From Aphelenchoides besseyi (Eukaryota > Nematoda > Chromadorea > Rhabditida > Aphelenchoididae), in contig JAMPIQ010000001.1 of NCBI GenBank assembly GCA_024699855.1, positions 14,756,001 through 14,820,000 on the forward strand: a stretch of 64,000 nucleotides of DNA. The letters are read 5' to 3'. This document shows positions 49,672-58,454 of the stretch, piece by piece. The notes beneath the pieces are model-generated. The model made no database searches, was not told the DNA's origin, and saw only the letters and a program-made list of their open reading frames with translations. The position numbers and the translations under genes were made by a program. Numbering within the stretch: the stretch's first letter is position 1; every line of letters begins with the position of its first letter.

Positions 49672-50107
49672 CCTCCCGAAGAGAAATCGTTTTCGTTGGA
49701 CTACGCGTTGTACAAGAAATACGGAAAGACGACGGTCTATATCGATTTGGCTTCCGATCTCTGTGCCATCATTCTCTCGATTGTGATTCTCTACGGAATC
49801 TACACTAAAAACCAACGTTGGTTTATTCTGCCGTGTCTCTACAGTGTGAGTCCATGGGCTCTGACAACCATAATCGCGATTTCAGGGTGTTGAAGTTCTT
49901 GGTCGAATGTTCATAATCGCCAATTGGTATATCTACGCGGACGAGTATCTTCACAGCGGCGGTTTTCTGGATGTGCCCACGAATCGACGTACTCAAGCGG
50001 TGATCATCATCTCCTCGTGGATACTCGTCGGAGTTCTTCACTGCGCCATGCAGATCTATTTCATTTGGACGATGGTATTGGCGAGTCGTGTTATTAAGCA
50101 GAGTTGA
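49672..50107 (+). CDS. C-terminal exons of a small multi-pass membrane protein
   Basis: Exon 49672-49843 follows a TTTTAG acceptor and encodes TTVYIDLASDLCAIILSIVI and WFILPCLYS. A GTGAGT...TTTCAG intron leads to GVEVLGRMFIIANWYIYADE and AVIIISSWILVGVLHCAMQI, ending at 50107. At least three helices are seen and the ends are short. The pattern resembles the four-TM proteins common in nematodes (LAPTM/DUF7027-like), which would also need an N-terminal exon with the first helix. No such exon is found nearby: the Pao pol remnant begins only about 60 bases upstream. The 5' part may therefore be displaced or lost. Function unknown. Confidence 0.55.
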
Positions 50108-50336
50108 AGTAGACGAATGAGCTTCATTCTCGTCGAACGATTAGCGGAGATATTCACGAGTTTCCTTGTAAATTGTAGTCGAGCAATTAAACAAGAATAT
50201 TGAAGTTCATTTGTTCTAAACCTCAAGGACTTTGTTGTCAACAGCCACTGACATTTGAATTGAACTACGAAAGTCGTTTCCGAGCTGCAATTGTATGGAA
50301 CGTTTATTGATCGAATGAACACAACCACTCTGCTGT

Positions 50337-51014
50337 TCACTTCTTGAACACGTCGCCTCCTATTCCCGCCAAAGTTTGGTAATTCGGATCGTGAGTCTGT
50401 GCCATTCCCAACTGTGCTGGAGGATGCGGAGGAGCGGCCGGAGATTTCGCGGGCGGAATCGCGAAGCCATCGTCTGGGCGTGGGAAAGCACCATTAGGTT
50501 TCTGGAAGCAGTTGTTGTCGATGGCTGCCAGAGTCTGGAACAACGAGTTTAATGGATTGATAGTCGAAGGCTGACCTGGTAGTTAGGATCATGGGTTCTG
50601 GCTAATGCGCCTTGATCTGCCGGCGGTTTCGGTTTGGGAACGAATGCGTGATCGTTGATTCCGGACAGGATCTGGTAATTCGGATCGTAAGTGCCCGCAA
50701 CTCCATCCTTCTTTGGTCGACGAATCTGCAGGTCTAAAACAGAAGTGGATATTCAAATAAAGGTCATCTAACCGTTTTCCTGTTTATCGACAACATTTCG
50801 AGGGTTCCGTTGTTGTTTGGTTGTCTTCTCCTTCGATTTCTTCTAGACAGAATCCTTGAGTCGGTATGAAGCTTTCACTTACTTTTGCACATTGAAAGAT
50901 CAGTTGAAGAGCAAGAAGGTTGCTGACGAGGATGGGAAATACGAGTTGTTCTATCAGTTGAGTTGGTGGTTGTTGGTCAGTGATGTTGATCAGCCGAGAA
51001 CTAAATTTGAACAT
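50337..51014 (-). CDS. Nematode-type DPNYQ-repeat protein, membrane-anchored or secreted
   Basis: Four exons from ATG at 51014, with introns GTAAGT...GTCTAG, GTTAGA...TTTTAG and GTCAGC...CAG. After a short N-terminus comes a hydrophobic stretch (QLVFPILVSNLLALQLIFQC), a strongly basic segment (KKSKEKTTKQQRNPRN) and then three related repeats. These are TYDPNYQILSGINDHAF, THDPNYQTLAAIDNNCF and THDPNYQTLAGIGGDVF, separated by Pro-rich linkers. The protein ends FKK at 50337. The consensus is T-[YH]-DPNYQ-x-L-[AS]-x-I-x-x-x-x-F. I recall DPNYQTL-type motifs from nematode proteins of unknown function. The phase of every junction is consistent, so the gene is probably functional. A single-pass type II or signal-anchor topology is inferred. 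Confidence 0.68.
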
Positions 51015-51167
51015 CAAAAAAGCTGATTTGCATCAAATCTGCATTTAATGCGAAGTTCTGGGAACTTGTGGTCTTCGAGTTTCATTCACTGTGGTGGTCA
51101 GCGCATTTGTTGGAAGCAAAAGATGTAAGTGAGGGTGTTTGATATGTCTAGCTGACATTTTTCAGGG

Positions 51168-51421
51168 CACCACCACCTTCCAAGGACCTACCGACGGCAG
51201 TGAATAAGCGAATTATACCACCGAATTCCGTTATTCAGACCACCAGTCACCAATACATCGTGCAGAAACAGTTGGGATCCGGCAGTTTTGATGACATCTA
51301 TTGTGTGGAACGCAAACGTGATCGATTGCGCATGGCCGTGAAAATCGAATGGGTCAAAGAAGGCGTGGATCAGCGGCTTCCGGCAAGAGACAAACGACCC
51401 ACTCTTGCATTTGCTTTCTAG
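51168..51421 (+). pseudogene. CK1/TTBK-like protein kinase N-lobe fragment
   Basis: The exon after TTTTTCAG at 51168 reads KDLPTAVNKRIIPPNSVIQT, then YIVQKQLGSGSFDDIYCVER and MAVKIEW, ending at 51421. LGSGSFDDIY is the glycine-rich loop and MAVKIE holds the ATP-anchoring lysine, in the style of nematode casein-kinase-1/TTBK kinases. Everything after the first ~85 residues is missing: no HRD or DFG motif is found in the following 1 kb. The frame ends at a TAG in AT-rich sequence. It is probably a pseudogene fragment, less likely a gene with a distant next exon. Confidence 0.6.
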
Positions 51422-52688
51422 TTATTCTGTAGCATCAGGTTGATCATATGCGTTTGTCGGTACGTAAAATCGTCAATTGAATGCAGATATTATGCACCCG
51501 ATAAATGCCTATGCAGACTGATTTAAGAACTCTCGTCTTCTAAGGTGTTTTCAGAGATTGATTGGAAGTGTTGTTGTAGGAATATGATAAGTAAACGATT
51601 GGTTGAACGGCTTTCAGCTCCTTGACCCATGTCAATTTGCTATAAAGCGTGAAATAAGTAAGGAAATGGTTTGAATCTGTCGAAACAAACTTGAGCAAAA
51701 GGTCCATTGGACTGTCAAGCTACTAAGCAAATCGAACCGACTTTCGCGCTGAAGAAATCGATACAAAACTAAGCCCAACTGCGAACAATTCAAATCGAGT
51801 AGTCGATAGCCAGCGGATTTCAGCCGACAGATCGTTTCCTTGAATAAGCTGATCAGCGTCCGTCTTAGGACACTAATGGTCTTATGCTTTTGAAGTAGTT
51901 GGCTTTGAATTTTTCCAAGATTTGCCTTTTGATGGAATAACTGTTCGCTTTCTGTTTCGTTTCTTCCCGCCTCTTGTCGCGCCATTGGCCTTTGGACTGT
52001 GCGAACGGTACCATCGGTTCAATATCCACTCGCAAGTTATTTCTTTGCTTCATGTAAATTTTTGCACAAAACTAGTTCTTAAGCGACTGATGTCGATTGG
52101 CAGAGACTTTGATTGCAATGGCGATTTGACCTTAAATGCTTCTATCCTATTACACTCTTTTCGCATCGTTTAAAGAAAAGGCAAATCGCCATTCGTAGCG
52201 CACCATTTCGTTTGTTGTTTCCTTAAGACGCGCCGAAGAGAACTGAGTCGGAGGTTGAACAACACCGTCGAGTCGAAATGGCAGCGCGATTGGTCTGTGA
52301 TAAACAACGCAATCTGCAAAACGACGATTGTTTTGGTGTCGGCTGCGAAAGCGAATCTTTTAGGCCAAAAGTCGATTCGCACTTTCTACGATTTCGCTAT
52401 CGATCTGACCATTTCAAATCGATGTTTGTCGCTAAAGACGTCTCGAGAGATTCGTTTGTCTTTTGAATTCTTCCTGCAATTCGATTCTTCATTTTGATTT
52501 CGCGACAATCCGTGCATCTGTGACTTCTTTCGAACGTTCGATCAATGTTCTCGGCCTCTTAAACTTCCTCCTCCATTCTTCCTATACTTGTAACACTTGA
52601 CTGTTGTGTCAAATCTTTGTCTTTTGGTTTTTGCGTTGCATTTATCGATATTAATCAAAGTACTCGTTTCGGTAATCCATCGACTCAA
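51422..52688. other. Unassigned sequence between kinase fragment and helicase
   Basis: About 1.27 kb without a recognised gene. Short frames occur on both strands (for example 52278-52466) but none shows a domain or splice chain. The right end, pyrimidine-rich from 52500, is likely helicase promoter and 5' UTR. Confidence 0.4.
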
Positions 52689-54668
52689 ATGGCGTTCCGC
52701 GGTGGTCGTGGTGGCATGCAGGACGGTGAGTGCTTGTTTGCAACATTTGAGGTTGAACATTGTTTCTACAGAAGACTCCAGTGGAGTGACTTTTCGCGGC
52801 GCAGGCCGAGGAGGAGGCGGACGAGGAGGCAGTAAATCAAAGATCCGTTAATTCAATCAGTAATCCACTGTTGTTTCAGCTTTCGATCAGCGTCCACAAT
52901 CCAACGACTACAATAGTCGTGCGAATGATGGTGGCGGCAACTCCTATCGTGGTGGTTGAAGATCATTCAACAATTACGACAGTCGCTACAACAACGGCCC
53001 AGCGTCTCGTGGCGGTCGAGGTCCACTGAACGATTACGACAATCGCTACAACGACGGCTCACCGTCTCGTGGCGATCGAGGAGGCTACAATGACAATGGA
53101 AGCCGTCCGGGTGGTTACAACTTTGGTGGCGAAATGGATCGAATTTGTAAGTTCGAATCGTAGAAACCTCAAAATTAGTTCAATTTTTTAGCTCGTCCAT
53201 CTCACATTCCTGTGGAACGCAGTGTCAATGAAATTTTCAAAGAAGACGAGAAGCACAAACAAACCAACGTCTTCTACTCGTTGGATGGACAAGTCACCGT
53301 CGAAAATGGTCCCGAGCCTCTGACTGTCATTGAGTAAGTGGACAACTTCTAGCTTTGGGAATACGAGTTTGTTTTCAGAAAATGGGAAGAAGCCAAGTTT
53401 GACCAGATCATTATGAACAACATTAAACGTTCGAACTACTCGTTCCCGCGCAACTTCCAAAAATACGCTGTGCCATTGATCATGGACGGTTTCGATGTGA
53501 AAGGACAAGCCGAGACTGGAAGTGGAAAGTCGGCCGCCTTTTTGTTGCCAATTATCCAGAAATTGCACGACGAATTTAAGGACCAGGAGGAGACCGAACG
53601 TTTGTGTTCGGTTTCTGCGTTGATCATTGAACCGACTCGTGAGTTGGCCGCTCAGTTGTACGAACAAGCCAAAAAATTCGCGGACAGTATGTTGCAAAAG
53701 ATCTTAACCTTAGACTGATTTCGACTTTTAGCGACCAAAGTGCGAGTCAACGTTGCTTATGGTGACTACAAGATCTATGTGAACAGAGAGGCCATTTACC
53801 AGAAACGCTGCGATATTTTGGTTGGAACACCGGGGCGGCTGATTGACTTAATGAGTTCGGATGACCGTAACGCGCAATTCGTAAGTACCATTTCAATCGT
53901 TTCTTCTATGATTGTGTTTGTCATTTCAGTTGAAATACGATAAGTTGAAGTTTTTGGTTCTCGACGAAGCCGATGAACTTCTCAAGTCGTCGTTTATGCC
54001 TGAAGTTCAAAGAATGGTCACTTTTCCATCCGTAAGTACTCTCTGTTACAGCTGTATAATGCGCTAGTTATCTTTAGGTTGAGAACAGACAAGCACTTTT
54101 CTTCAGTGCAATGTTTTCGCCTCAAATTATGCAGTTGTCAAATATGTTCTGCAAGCCGAAGAGCGTTATTGTGCGAAACCAAAACCGCGACTTGAATCAA
54201 CGTGTCATCCAAGAAATCATCGAGGTCCCGTGCAATCAGTATGCCGATGTCACGCAGGACACAGAACAACAATTAACAAGGGGAATGGTGCGACCTATGC
54301 GCAAAAGGCGCAATCGATTGGAAAATAAGACATTCAAAAAACATTCGGCCAATTTCTTAACCATCGTAACAGCTAACCTGATAGTTCACGGAATTGAATA
54401 CCAAAACAACGCCGATGCGCGTTTAGCTTTGGGTTTGACTGAGGATGACGAAGAGTACATTAAATGCATGGAAGAAGCGATTTCAGTTTTGATGCCCCGA
54501 GCACTGCAAAGCCTCAACTTGTTCGCAAGACTTACAACAGAACAAACGATACCTTTCTGGCGCCGACAATCGGAAAACGTTTTCACGATTGTCGTCGCTA
54601 ACCTCATTTTTCATTTTATTTTATACCTTATGAAGTTATTGTTTACTTCCACTTCTCCTACTAATTAG
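52689..54668 (+). CDS. Truncated DEAD-box RNA helicase with RGG N-terminus and hydrophobic C-terminal tail
   Basis: Starts MAFRGGRGG. RGG/Gly-rich exons are followed by Asn/Tyr/Asp/Arg repeats (NYDSRYNNG, DYDNRYNDG). The first RecA domain is complete: SFPRNFQKYAVPLIM (Q-motif region), AETGSGKSAAF (Walker A), PTRELAAQLYEQA, VGTPGRLIDLM, VLDEADELLK (motif II) and FFSAMFS at the motif III place, where SAT is usual. It resembles DDX3/Vasa-type helicases. RecA2 is absent: after QRVIQEIIEV it turns into unrelated sequence and a hydrophobic end (TIVVANLIFHFILYLMKLLF), stopping at 54668. An in-frame TGA at 52957-52959 replaces a CGA found in the neighbouring repeat. Without RecA2 it cannot be a normal helicase. 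It may be a pseudogene or a diverged product. Confidence 0.7.
52957..52959 (+). other. In-frame TGA inside the RGG region of the helicase
   Basis: The frame from the exon acceptor near 52880 reads YRGG, then TGA, then RSFNNYDSRY. Sixty bases later the parallel repeat reads GG-CGA-GGTCCACTGAACGATTAC. So CGA (Arg) has become TGA. No intron of suitable phase removes it. Confidence 0.75.
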
Positions 54669-55230
54669 TTGGGTTGTATACTGAAATTGGCTTAACACGT
54701 TCAGAGATGAACGCAGGTTAGAAAGCATAATCATTCAAGATGTGAGCAGAACGCCCAGTCGATTTGCCAAATGCTTTTTGAACAAGGTTTCATTTGCAAA
54801 TTATTTGACCATCGTAACAGCCAATCTAATAGTTCACGGAATTGAATACCAAAACAACGCCGATGCGCGTTTAGCTTTGGGTTTGACTGAGGATGACGAA
54901 GAGTACATTAAATGCATGGAAGAAGCGATTTCAGTTTTGATGCCCCGAGCACTGCGAAGCCTCAACTTGTTCGCAAGACTTACAACAGAACAAACGATAC
55001 CTTTCTGGCGCCGACACCTAGAAAACGTTTTTACGGAATTGAATACCAAAACAACGCCGATGCGCGTTTAGCTTTGGGTTTGACTGAGGATGACGAAGAG
55101 TACATTAAATGTATGGAAGAAGCGATTTCAGTTTTGATGCCCCGAGCACTGCGAAGCCTCAACTTGTTCGCAAGACTTACAACAGAACAAACGATACCTT
55201 TCTGGCGCCGACAATCGGAAAACGTTTTCC
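54388..55230 (+). repeat. Three copies of a ~195-bp unit encoding a ~65-residue module
   Basis: Copies start at about 54388, 54836 and 55032 and end at about 54585, 55030 and 55227. Each encodes GIEYQNNADARLALGLTEDD, then EEYIKCMEEAISVLMPRAL and RLTTEQTIPFWRR. They differ by only a few bases. Copies 2 and 3 abut with a 196-bp period, which is not a multiple of three, so copy 3 is in another frame. Copies 1 and 2 sit just after the partial tail module TIVTANLIVH, as if inserted into it. I do not recognise the module. Confidence 0.78.
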
Positions 55231-55326
55231 CCATTGTTATAGGAAATTTAATTGTCCATTTCATCTTGTACCTTGTGAAGTTATTGTTTACTTCCACTCC
55301 TCCTAATAATTAGTTGGGTTGTATAT

Positions 55327-55410
55327 GTTACGGCCCTTTTGTAGAAAGACCGGTCCATTTGTAAAAGTCGCGGTCCTTTTGTCAAATGTCCCGGGACAAA
55401 TGTTCAATAA
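55327..55410 (+). repeat. Short imperfect tandem repeats, candidate transposon 5' terminus
   Basis: From 55327 the sequence reads TGTTACGGCCCTTTTGTAGA, then CGGTCCATTTGTAAAAG, CGGTCCTTTTGTCAAATG and an inverted CGGGACAAATG. These are roughly 20-bp related units. TGTTA fits the TGTNR start described for Ginger transposon ends. It begins exactly where similarity to the 54661-54675 sequence (TTGGGTTGTATA) stops, and the integrase gene follows. No matching 3' end is visible. Confidence 0.45.
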
Positions 55411-55650
55411 CTATTTTCAAGTCAATTATTCAATTTAAACGCGATATCTGAAGAAATAATACAAATGAATTTGGACAAAAATTGGAGTTCGATTGACCGC
55501 CGTGAGAACAAACACTTGCGGAAATTTGGCCGCACATTTGCTATTCGTGTTGATCAATTTTTCGTTTTCCCGTAGTCATTTGTTTGCACTCTAAGTAAAT
55601 TTGGTAGGTTATAAGATTTTGTATTGTATGATACGGTAATTTCGGAGAGG

Positions 55651-57258
55651 CATGGACACGTCGGGAGAAGCAGAGGAGTCAGAGAACTTAGACGAGCGAT
55701 TTCGATTAGAAGCGGCGCAGCGTTTTGAAGACGCTTTGACAACGTTCATTGCTGCTAAGAAGTGTTGTGGTGTGAAAACAGAAACTAAGTACAAGAAAGA
55801 TTGAAGGTCCAACACGCAAATGGCTACAATCTGATCAAGCGGTAAGTTTTGCGTTGAAACATTTAACATTTGGTTTTCTTTTAGGTACAAACGAAGACGT
55901 GTTGGTCGCAAGTACAAACTGTTCAAAAAAGATTTACTCGTCGTTTGATCGGACAAGTGCTTTCAAATACTGTGGTTTGTCCACACATCGAAGGGACACA
56001 TCGGCCGTAACATGTTGCGCGAGTTGAAGAGTCAAGGATATGGTGGATTGAGCAAGTAGATTAACTCTTCTTTTGTTTTTGCATTGTTCTTGTCGCTTTA
56101 GAGATTTGATTTTATCACTTTTGAGCTGCTGCGAAGAGTGCAAATTAAAGCAATCAAAAGTCAAGCGTGGAGTGATTGTCAAGCCCATGGTGGAAAGAGA
56201 GTTTAATTCTCGTTGCCAATTAGATTTAGTGGACTTTACATCAAAGGCAAGTACGTTTCCACCTTCTTATTGTCTTTGCGTTTCAGGCCGACGGTGACTA
56301 CCGTTATCTTCTCGTCTACATCGATCACCACTCCAAATTCTTGAACCTTCGGGCGCTAAAAAACAAAACGGCGGATGCAGTCCGTGATCAACTTCTTCAA
56401 ATCTTCTCAACATTTGGCGCCCCAAAAATCCTTCACACAGACAATGGCCGCGAGTTCAAGAACGAAACGATCGAGAACCTTGCTCGTGAATGGGGCGCCA
56501 AATGCGTACACGAAAAACCACGGCATTCGGAAGCACAAGGTTTGGTCGAACGAGCAAATCGTGATATCGAAGACATGATTGCAACGGCTTTGGCCGAACG
56601 TTCTTCAACGCACTGGGTGCGTCTACTCCCAACAATCCAATATCAAAAAATACTCGTTTTCATTCCGCCATCAATATGACTTCTTATCGAGCGCTTTTTG
56701 GTAAGAATCGATATTGTCTAACTGCTTATAATGAGATTTTGGGTGTTGATCCGACTGCTGCTCCACTTCGTTTCAACACGAGTTCCGACGGTGATCAAAT
56801 GGAAACTGAAACAGCTCAACAGAACAACAATGAAGTCAATGAGAATTTCCAAATTGAGTATCCACTGATTGCTGATGAAAATGGTAGCGAAACAATTCCC
56901 AAGTTGGATCCAGATTGGAGTAACGAAGAAATCAAACTCAACAATCGATTGGAAATTCGCGAAACTGTTTTACAGTCAACAGAAAATCAAGCGAATCGAA
57001 TGCCTCGTTCATCTCAACGACGGTAAGTACATTGAAATGATTTAAGTGTTCTTATTTTGTTTCCAGTTTTGGCACAGTTTGTGTTGGAACCACCGTTTTG
57101 ATCAAAATCTCGCATGTCGATCGACATCAATCTGGACCACGTAATCTAATGGCCGTTGTAGTGAGACACAACGAGCAAACCGACTTGTACACTTTGGGTA
57201 CGAAAGAAGGTCGTTTACCGCAACAGTATTCGCGTAACCAAATCGACCCGCCTAAAGC
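55651..57258 (+). pseudogene. KRBA2/Ginger-like DDE integrase gene, decayed
   Basis: N-terminal exon: MDTSGEAEESENLDERFRLE, RFEDALTTFIAAKKC, VKTETKYKK, as in KRBA2-like proteins. The zinc-binding H2C2 part is scattered over several frames (GHIGRNMLRELKSQGYGG near 56000, CCEECKLKQSKVKRGVIVKP near 56125). The rve-type catalytic core is better kept: QLDLVDF (first Asp), ILHTDNGREF (second Asp, near 56440) and the Glu of GLVERANRDIEDMI (near 56550). WVRLLPTIQYQK and an acidic linker follow, then an SH3-like end (LMAVVVRHNEQTDLYTLGTK). Stops and frame changes in the first 500 bases and near 56650 make it a relic, though the DDE triad is intact. Confidence 0.72.
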
Positions 57259-57849
57259 GCAATTCGTAAGTACCATTTCGATCGTTTCTTCTATGATTGT
57301 GTTTGTCATTTCAGTTCAAATACGATAAGTTGAAGTTTTTGGTTCTCGACGAAGCCAATGAACTTCTCAAGTCGTCGTTTATGCCTGAAGTTCAAAGAAT
57401 GGTCACTTTTCCATCCGTAAGTACTCTCTGTTACAGCTGTATAATGCGCTAGTTACCTTTAGGTTGAGAACAGACAAACGCTTTTCTTCAGTGCAACGTT
57501 TTCACCTCAAATTATGCAGTTGTCGAATATGTTCTGCAAGCCGAAGAGCGTTATTGTGCGAAACCAAAACCGCGATTTGAATCAACGGGTCATCCAAGAA
57601 ACCATCGAAATCCCGTACGAAGAGCGAAAAATTTATCGTAAGTATTGCGATGTCACGATGAAGGAAGACCAAGAAGACAACAGAGTTAAGGACGTAGTTA
57701 ACATTCCTGTGGCAAGGCGCCATTTTTTGAATCAAACAATTTCCAAGCAGTTGAAAAATTATTTCACTATTGTTCTGGGAAATTTGACTGCTCATTTTAT
57801 TATTTATCTTTTGACGTTATTTTTCTCCTCCACTCCTCCCACTAAATAA
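57255..57849 (+). pseudogene. Second truncated DEAD-box helicase copy fused to the integrase end
   Basis: 57258-57618 repeats 53873-54233, including both introns, with about a dozen differences by eye. Changes include VLDEANELLK (motif II DEAD to DEAN) and FFSATFS (the usual SAT, where the upstream copy has SAM). After QRVIQETIEIPYEERKIYRK it continues with a Lys/Asp-rich stretch and the tail module (NYFTIVLGNLTAHFIIYLLT), stopping at 57849 without the GIEYQ unit. The first RecA half (Walker A, PTREL, GTPGR) is missing, so it cannot be catalytic. Any transcript would start in the integrase gene. Confidence 0.72.
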
Positions 57850-58454
57850 TGTATTGGTTTGTTACTAAGTTGATAAAAGGATTAAACTGCTACAGCGAGA
57901 ATTCAAAACAATTTCGTACAAGAGCGACCGACTGGACAACTTCTTTCTTGTAGAAATTAGGACATAGTTCCTTGTTGGCTGAAAACACCAACCTCGTGTT
58001 TATCATCGGGATCTACTTGCAAGGTGGGCAGTTGATGAGAACGTATGAAAGCGTTTGTGCAGATCCACCGAATAGCACAATTCGATGATCACAAAGTTTG
58101 TACGTTTTGGTCGATGAATTCTCTACGAAAATTTGATTGCCGGAATCATAACTTCGAATGAAGTGTTCTTGGTCTCGTTGTTGGCCGTAATGATTCGAGG
58201 TAGTCCGGTTTTGGAGAACTTTTACATCACGTCAGCGCGACAGGTTGGTCTTTTGAAACATAACTTTGAGCGTTTCCGATCCGCAATTCCCAACTACCGG
58301 TAAATCAACAACTCGGATTAAGAGCACAGTACGTTTCGAATTCATTCCCAGAAGACGGCTGACTGTCCTTCTGCTCGGCGGTCTCCAAAGATGGACGTCC
58401 AGTTTCTCTCGGCTAGTTTCTCCGTCATCTCCGATCTTCAATTCGTAGTTGCAG
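57850..58454. other. Intergenic, exon-like remnants only
   Basis: A plus-strand frame at about 58128-58300 (ENLIAGIITSNEVFLVSLLA, then ENFYITSARQVGLL) has protein-like composition but no linked exons or recognised family. It might be an old exon. The remainder shows nothing. It ends in the pyrimidine-rich acceptor before the next gene. Confidence 0.3.

Larger units (their letters stand above)
55327..57258 (+). mobile_element. KRBA2/Ginger-type integrase element, 3' end lost
   Basis: Starts at the candidate terminal repeats and ends abruptly at about 57258, where the integrase C-terminus passes into helicase sequence (GCGCAATTCGTAAGTACC, also present at 53873). The coding part contains host-style ~45-nt introns, as in other KRAB-A domain protein 2 (KRBA2)-like integrase genes of invertebrates. 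Confidence 0.6.
54350..57849 (+). repeat. Recurrent hydrophobic tail-coding module
   Basis: Five copies of a short module encode N-[FVY]-[FL]-x-I-V-x-[AG]-N-L, three of them continuing to H-F-I-[LI]-Y-L-x-x-L-[LF]-F-[TS]-S-T and a stop. Full copies end at 54668, 55313 and 57849; partial copies are at about 54350-54387 and 54799-54836. The 54668 and 55313 copies also share 3' sequence TAGTTGGGTTGTATA. The encoded segment would be a C-terminal membrane anchor. Confidence 0.7.

Noticed and set aside
52940..52990. Intron hypothesis to remove the helicase TGA
   Set aside because: Candidate donors near GTGGTTG joined to GACAG|TCGC would be only ~36 nt and shift the repeat out of frame.
55320..55420. 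CRISPR-like short repeats
   Set aside because: The units are imperfect, contiguous and without spacers, in a eukaryotic genome; they look like transposon subterminal repeats.
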